A stretch of 9,664 bases of DNA, taken from the NCBI GenBank assembly GCA_003695085.1, contig RFIV01000228.1, forward strand, positions 1 to 9,664, in the 5' to 3' direction. The translations under genes and the position numbers were made by a program. Below the pieces are notes generated by a model. The model saw nothing but the letters and a program-made list of their open reading frames with translations, searched no databases and was not told where the DNA came from. The stretch comes from Gammaproteobacteria bacterium (GTDB lineage Bacteria; Pseudomonadota; Gammaproteobacteria; Pseudomonadales; Oleiphilaceae). Positions within the stretch are counted from its first letter, which is position 1. Each line of letters opens with the position of its first letter. Shown here piece by piece: positions 6,108 to 9,664 of this stretch.

Positions 6108-7655
6108 TCAGACGTCCTTGCGTTTGTCGGCAAGGGCGGCTTCCGGTGCACCCTCCGGCATGATGTCAGCCCCCTGGCTGGCCTTCAGGCGATCCTCCCA
6201 GTAGGTTGCGCCCGTAATGCCCAGCGTTTTCGGGTTGAATACAAAATCCCGGCCCTGAGCCTGCTGCGCTTCATAGTCGGAGAGCGCACGCATGGCGGGG
6301 CGACCGAGGAAGAAGATTACCAGAATGCCGACGATATTCAGCCAGGCCATCAGACCCACACCCAGATCACCCAATGCCCACGCCAGATCTGCGCTCTTCA
6401 CGGTGCCATACAGGGCAGACGCCAGCAGACCGACCTTGAGCAGCCCCATCAGGCCCGGTGCCCTGAACGTGCGGCGGATGTAGGCGACATTTGTCTCGGC
6501 GATGTAGTAGTAAGCCAGAATGGTCGTGAAGGCAAAGAAGAACAGCGCAATCGCCACGAACGGCTGACCCAGGCCCGGGAAGATCTGATCCACCGCCATC
6601 TGGGTGAAGTACGGGCTGCCAGCAATGGCATCCGCATTCAGATTCTGAACCAGAAACCCGCCTTCGGGGTTATGGACGTTGTACGCGCCGGTGATCAGGA
6701 TCATGAACGCCGTGGCCGAGCACACGAACAGCGTATCCACGTACACGGAAAACGCCTGAACCAGACCCTGCTGTGCAGGATGCTGAACTTCGGCCGCCGC
6801 CGCCGCATGAGCGCCCGTACCCTGTCCGGCCTCATTGGAATAGACACCACGCTTCACACCCCAGCCAATCGCTGCACCGATGCCTGCCATGGGCGAGAAC
6901 GCATCATTCACGATCATCATGAAAACGGCGGGCAGCTTGTCGATATTCAGTGCGATGATGATGCAGGCGATCAGTATGTAGCCCAGTGCCATGAAGGGCA
7001 CCACGAACTGGGTGAAGCCGGCAATGCGCTTGACGCCCCCGAAAATGATGAAGCCCAGCAGAAGGACCACGAGTGCACCCGCAAGGATCTTGGCGCTGCT
7101 GACCGTACCCAGAGCCGTTTCGATCATCGGGCCGGTACCGAAGGCCGTTTCGAAGGCATTGCCGATGGAGTTGGCCTGCAGGCCCGGCAGCATCAGGCCG
7201 CAGGCAATGAACGTGGCGATGGCAAAGGTCCAGGCATACCATTTCTGGCCGGTCAGCTTCTCCAGATAGTAGGCCGGGCCACCCCGGTACTGACCGTCCT
7301 GCTCTTCCTTGTAAATCTGGGCCAGCGTGGACTCGATGTAGGCCGTCGCGGCGCCCAGAAAGGCGACCACCCACATCCAGAATACAGCACCCGGCCCACC
7401 GAAACCGATGGCCGCCGCCACACCCGCGATGATGCCGTTACCCACGCGGCCGGACAGCGACACGGCCAACGCCTGGAAGGACGAGATGCCCTCCTTGCTG
7501 GCGCCGCCGGAAAACAGCAGCCGCCACATCTCGCGGAAATGACGCACCTGCACGAAGCGCGTTTGGATGGAATAGAACAAGCCTGCGCCCAGGCACAGGT
7601 ACACCAGTACCGGGCTCCAGACGATGCCATTGAGTGCGTCAACCAGTGACTGCAT
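6108..7655 (-). CDS. AGCS-family sodium:alanine/glycine symporter
   Basis: This 515-residue polytopic inner-membrane protein belongs to the alanine or glycine:cation symporter family (AGCS, TC 2.A.25). The family takes up alanine, glycine or D-alanine with Na+ or H+. Residues 86-101 (GGPGAVFWMWVVAFLG) fit the family signature as I recall it. Other typical blocks are SLSGRVGNGIIAGVAAAIG (66-84), QYRGGPAYYLEKL (122-134) and GWGVKRGVYSNEAGQGTGAH (264-283). In many relatives the last block reads SNEAGMGS, so the Gln-Gly-Thr here marks a subgroup. About ten hydrophobic segments are visible. Length is normal for the family, and the hydrophilic C-terminal tail (about 455-515) is cytoplasmic in the usual topology. 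Start at 7655 gives a normal N-terminus; a weak GGGGG lies about 9 bases upstream. It is monocistronic with a 3' hairpin, and divergent from the 7828 unit. The exact substrate is unknown. Confidence 0.95.
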   Translation of the reverse strand: MQSLVDALNGIVWSPVLVYLCLGAGLFYSIQTRFVQVRHFREMWRLLFSGGASKEGISSFQALAVSLSGRVGNGIIAGVAAAIGFGGPGAVFWMWVVAFLGAATAYIESTLAQIYKEEQDGQYRGGPAYYLEKLTGQKWYAWTFAIATFIACGLMLPGLQANSIGNAFETAFGTGPMIETALGTVSSAKILAGALVVLLLGFIIFGGVKRIAGFTQFVVPFMALGYILIACIIIALNIDKLPAVFMMIVNDAFSPMAGIGAAIGWGVKRGVYSNEAGQGTGAHAAAAAEVQHPAQQGLVQAFSVYVDTLFVCSATAFMILITGAYNVHNPEGGFLVQNLNADAIAGSPYFTQMAVDQIFPGLGQPFVAIALFFFAFTTILAYYYIAETNVAYIRRTFRAPGLMGLLKVGLLASALYGTVKSADLAWALGDLGVGLMAWLNIVGILVIFFLGRPAMRALSDYEAQQAQGRDFVFNPKTLGITGATYWEDRLKASQGADIMPEGAPEAALADKRKDV

Positions 7656-7827
7656 GACAGGTTACCCCCAATTGGATCGTGGTGATTAAAAAAGGCGCAA
7701 TTTTAAGGGCGAGATCGCTCTCCGGGCATCGGGGGTTGTACGGGGTAGGCTGTTTGATGGATTGAAACCATCTGGGGGGTGTGTGAGCCTGAAGGGGTTT
7801 TGCATTCAGCGTCAAAGGATAGATGCA
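7656..7827. promoter_or_regulatory. Divergent intergenic region with probable symporter promoter
   Basis: These 172 bases separate the divergent symporter and the small orphan pair. On the minus strand TAAAAT (7705 to 7700) matches a -10 element at 5 of 6 positions, 45 bases before the symporter start, but no good -35 is visible at 16-18 bases. A short palindrome (GATGG 7756-7760, CCATC 7768-7772) lies nearer the plus-strand unit. No operator can be named. Confidence 0.3.
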
Positions 7828-8166
7828 ATGTCTGGAGGATGGATTTCTGGACAGGACAGGGACTATGCGTCCCGTATACTTCGTTATCTGTTCAAGAACA
7901 GTTTGCCCATACCTGAACGCCCGTCTGACCGGCTCGTTATGATGACTGCAGAAATGGTTCACCAGATGCAGGTGTGTAGTGAAAGCATGAATCTGGTCAA
8001 CCTCACGTTCGAGCTGTTTGTCGGCTCACCTACAGGCAGAGTCAAGGCCATGAAATTGTTGCGCAAGGCGGGCAAGACCCTGCAAAGAGATGGAAAACTC
8101 TATTCCTCATGCATGAACAAGGTAGCGCTTGACTGGAAGTCGCGCGTGGCGATGGAGGCAATGTAG
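7828..8166 (+). CDS. 112-residue helical protein of unknown function
   Basis: ATG 7828 is chosen over an in-frame ATG 66 bases earlier because AAAGGA (7814-7819) sits 8 bases before it, and the upstream extension is low-complexity without a ribosome site. The product starts MSGGWISGQDRDYASRIL. It is predicted mostly helical: an N-terminal charged helix, then MMTAEMVHQMQVCSESMNLV and a basic segment (VKAMKLLRKAGKTL), with two cysteines in the middle and C-terminal parts. No signal peptide or membrane span is seen, so it is probably cytoplasmic. Its TAG stop overlaps the GTG start of the next gene by one base, the arrangement of translationally coupled genes. No family is recognised. Confidence 0.7.
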   Translation: MSGGWISGQDRDYASRILRYLFKNSLPIPERPSDRLVMMTAEMVHQMQVCSESMNLVNLTFELFVGSPTGRVKAMKLLRKAGKTLQRDGKLYSSCMNKVALDWKSRVAMEAM

Positions 8167-8660
8167 TGTTCAGAATCCTGTTAGTGCTGGTGTCAGTGTT
8201 TTGGGTGGTTGTTCACGTTCATGCCGCTGAGCCAGGGTGCCAACCCGTGGAGACGGTAGCGTATGAGGTCAATCTGGGAGACGGGTGGACAATACGCATG
8301 CCACTGGAGTCTGGTGGTGCGGGAACTATCGGAGTCACGGGGCAAAACCTTCTCTACAAGACTGATCGCGTGTACTGGCTGGTGGGAATGAATCACCTGC
8401 CTGCAGATACCGATGGTACAGGACAGGTGGATGTTGACAAATTCCTGGAAGGCCTCTCACAAAAGCCGTCCCCACTGGAGTTTATCAAGTCCTGGGAAAG
8501 TGAAGGGCATCGCATCCGCCTGATGAAGTCGGCTTCTACCGGCGAGTCTATTGTAGTCTTTGGTTCTCCCGGAGACGCGACCCGTTACGTTGGCGTGCAT
8601 GTAAGCCGGTGTCTGGATATATCGGGAATCATGGCGACGCTTCAGTTCAACCACGACTGA
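8166..8660 (+). CDS. 164-residue exported protein of unknown function
   Basis: The GTG start at 8166 shares its G with the preceding TAG stop and is supported by GGAGG (8154-8158) with a 7-base spacer. The N-terminus MFRILLVLVSVFWVVVHVHA is a classic Sec signal peptide: Arg, then a long hydrophobic core, with V-H-A before a likely cleavage after residue 20. The mature protein of about 144 residues is soluble and mixed alpha/beta, with one cysteine near each end (C25, C149) that could form a disulfide in the periplasm. There is no lipobox. It is probably co-expressed with the 112-residue protein, one in the cytoplasm and one exported. Its last 14 bases overlap the end of the opposing AraC gene. 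No family is recognised. Confidence 0.75.
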   Translation: MFRILLVLVSVFWVVVHVHAAEPGCQPVETVAYEVNLGDGWTIRMPLESGGAGTIGVTGQNLLYKTDRVYWLVGMNHLPADTDGTGQVDVDKFLEGLSQKPSPLEFIKSWESEGHRIRLMKSASTGESIVVFGSPGDATRYVGVHVSRCLDISGIMATLQFNHD

Positions 8661-9630
8661 CGTCCCACCGCCGCATGGCGCGATACAACGCGGCGGTCTC
8701 GCTATAGCCCAGCTCACGGGCAACCTGGTCCATGGTCAGGTTGCCTGATGCCAGCAAGTGTTTCGCCCGGTCTCGGCGCACGGTGTCCAGCAGCGTGCGG
8801 AAACTCGTTCCTTCTTCGCGCAGGCGGCGGCGCAAGGTGCGTTCGGGAATATCGAGGAAGTGAGCCGTGGCGCGAATATCCGGAAACTGCCCGCTGAACA
8901 GGCGCAGGTAATCCAGGATGTGCGATGAAAGCGGTGCGGATTTCTCATCCGGGGCTTCAATCAGTTGGTCGCAGATGCGCTTGTAAAAGCGATAGGCCAC
9001 CGGGTTGGCCCGGTCGAAGGTGCGGGCAAACTCGCGGGTGTCGGCCACCAGTCGTGCCCGGTCCTGCCCCCAGACAATGGGAGCCGGCACCTGCGATTCA
9101 TAAAAGGCGGCTTCTTCCGGTCGCGGGTACGGCATCCACAGGGTCTTGAGTGTCACCGGCTGGTCGTACAGGCGTGCAATGTCATCCATCAGCTTGAGCG
9201 TGCCCGCGATATCCCGGTCCATGATAAATCGCGCCACCTTTGGCGGTAGTTTCCAGGGCTTCAGATCAATGGCGCTCTCCTCCGGGCCCAGGTCAAAACT
9301 CAGATCCCCGAAAAGATAGGCCAGAGACTGATAGTGAATCCCAACTTTGCAGGCCTCGAAGGCATTCGGGCAGCTCATGAGCAGCATGGCAAAGGGGCCG
9401 TAGCCCGGCAGCGTGAAGCGGCCGCCCAGCTTGAAGCCCGCCACGGGATCCCGCACGTGCGCCAGCAGTGCCTCCAGCAGCTTCAGTTCGAAGCTGCGTT
9501 CCAGCCCGGCGTCAGGGTCCAGATGGGCCAGAGAAAGGCCGAAAGGTGCCAGCACGTCGTCCACGGGAACCCGAAAGAAACGCCGGAGCGCGTCGGCGGT
9601 GAAGGCAAAGCCCAGAACGCTGCGTTTCAT
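8647..9630 (-). CDS. AraC-family transcriptional regulator with arabinose-binding-like N-terminal domain
   Basis: A 327-residue one-component regulator. Residues about 20-205 match the effector-binding domain seen in OruR/ArgR-like AraC proteins (PF12625 type; typical run GFKLGGRFTLPGYGPFAMLL, 65-84). Residues 235-325 are the DNA-binding domain: first helix-turn-helix around 253-274 (IRATAHFLDIPERTLRRRL), second around 298-322 (TMDQVARELGYSETAALYRA). The second should continue past RRW into a conserved G-x-S/T-P-x-x-[YW]-R tail, but here the protein ends RRWDVSRG, so the tail is missing. The frame stays open upstream of ATG 9630 to the window edge and no clear Shine-Dalgarno is seen, so the true start may lie outside. 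Its target and effector are unknown; such genes often regulate a neighbour, which may be off the right edge. Confidence 0.92.
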   Translation of the reverse strand: MKRSVLGFAFTADALRRFFRVPVDDVLAPFGLSLAHLDPDAGLERSFELKLLEALLAHVRDPVAGFKLGGRFTLPGYGPFAMLLMSCPNAFEACKVGIHYQSLAYLFGDLSFDLGPEESAIDLKPWKLPPKVARFIMDRDIAGTLKLMDDIARLYDQPVTLKTLWMPYPRPEEAAFYESQVPAPIVWGQDRARLVADTREFARTFDRANPVAYRFYKRICDQLIEAPDEKSAPLSSHILDYLRLFSGQFPDIRATAHFLDIPERTLRRRLREEGTSFRTLLDTVRRDRAKHLLASGNLTMDQVARELGYSETAALYRAMRRWDVSRG

Positions 9631-9664
9631 CTGGCCGAAAAGGTCATAAGGGTCGTCATTCCGG

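Noticed and set aside
6063..7649. 528-codon ORF on the plus strand
   Set aside because: It is the antisense of the AGCS symporter, whose membrane segments and signature are unambiguous. The ORF's composition (Arg, Gln, His, Gly-rich) is a shadow artefact.

Overview
The window reads as chromosomal DNA of a moderately GC-rich gammaproteobacterium. A marine or oceanospirillales-like host is my guess, based on the style of the alanine symporter, the AraC regulator and the HAD hydrolase; no rRNA or marker gene is present to settle it. I see no rRNA, tRNA, CRISPR array, transposase or phage structural gene.

Left edge (1-257, minus strand): the N-terminal 85 codons of a HAD-type hydrolase whose nucleophile motif reads DWHGT instead of DxDGT. 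A gene-poor stretch of about 530 bases (258-789) follows. It has an AT-rich probable promoter segment and an 18-codon mini-ORF with a near-perfect Shine-Dalgarno sequence.

Centre (790-4902, plus strand): one very large gene for a 1370-residue protein with no signal peptide or membrane anchor and no function I can assign. It has a basic N-terminus and coiled coil, a transthyretin/CNA-B-like beta-domain, a charged helix / glycine-rich hydrophobic tip / helix segment ending in a His-Asn cluster, a mixed core, a low-complexity linker and a C-terminal beta-domain that from memory resembles DUF3238. Facing it is a 147-residue orphan gene (4986-5429, minus) with an Ig-like look. The two genes converge on one strong hairpin (4911-4951). 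This pair is the best candidate in the window for an undescribed system. Each gene is preceded by a mini-ORF with a better Shine-Dalgarno than many real genes.

A second gene-free stretch (5430-6107) is AT-rich and carries several inverted repeats. It is followed by an AGCS-family sodium:alanine/glycine symporter (6108-7655, minus) with its own 3' hairpin. Divergent from the symporter is a tightly coupled two-gene unit (7828-8660, plus): a small helical cytoplasmic orphan and a small exported orphan overlapping by one base. The right edge holds an AraC-family regulator with an arabinose-binding-like N-terminal domain (8647-9630, minus). Its stop overlaps the end of the exported-protein gene, and its C-terminus lacks the usual tail.

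The symporter, hydrolase and regulator look like ordinary chromosomal genes. The unknown genes sit between them as two separate accessory-looking islands. No evidence directly links the two islands functionally.
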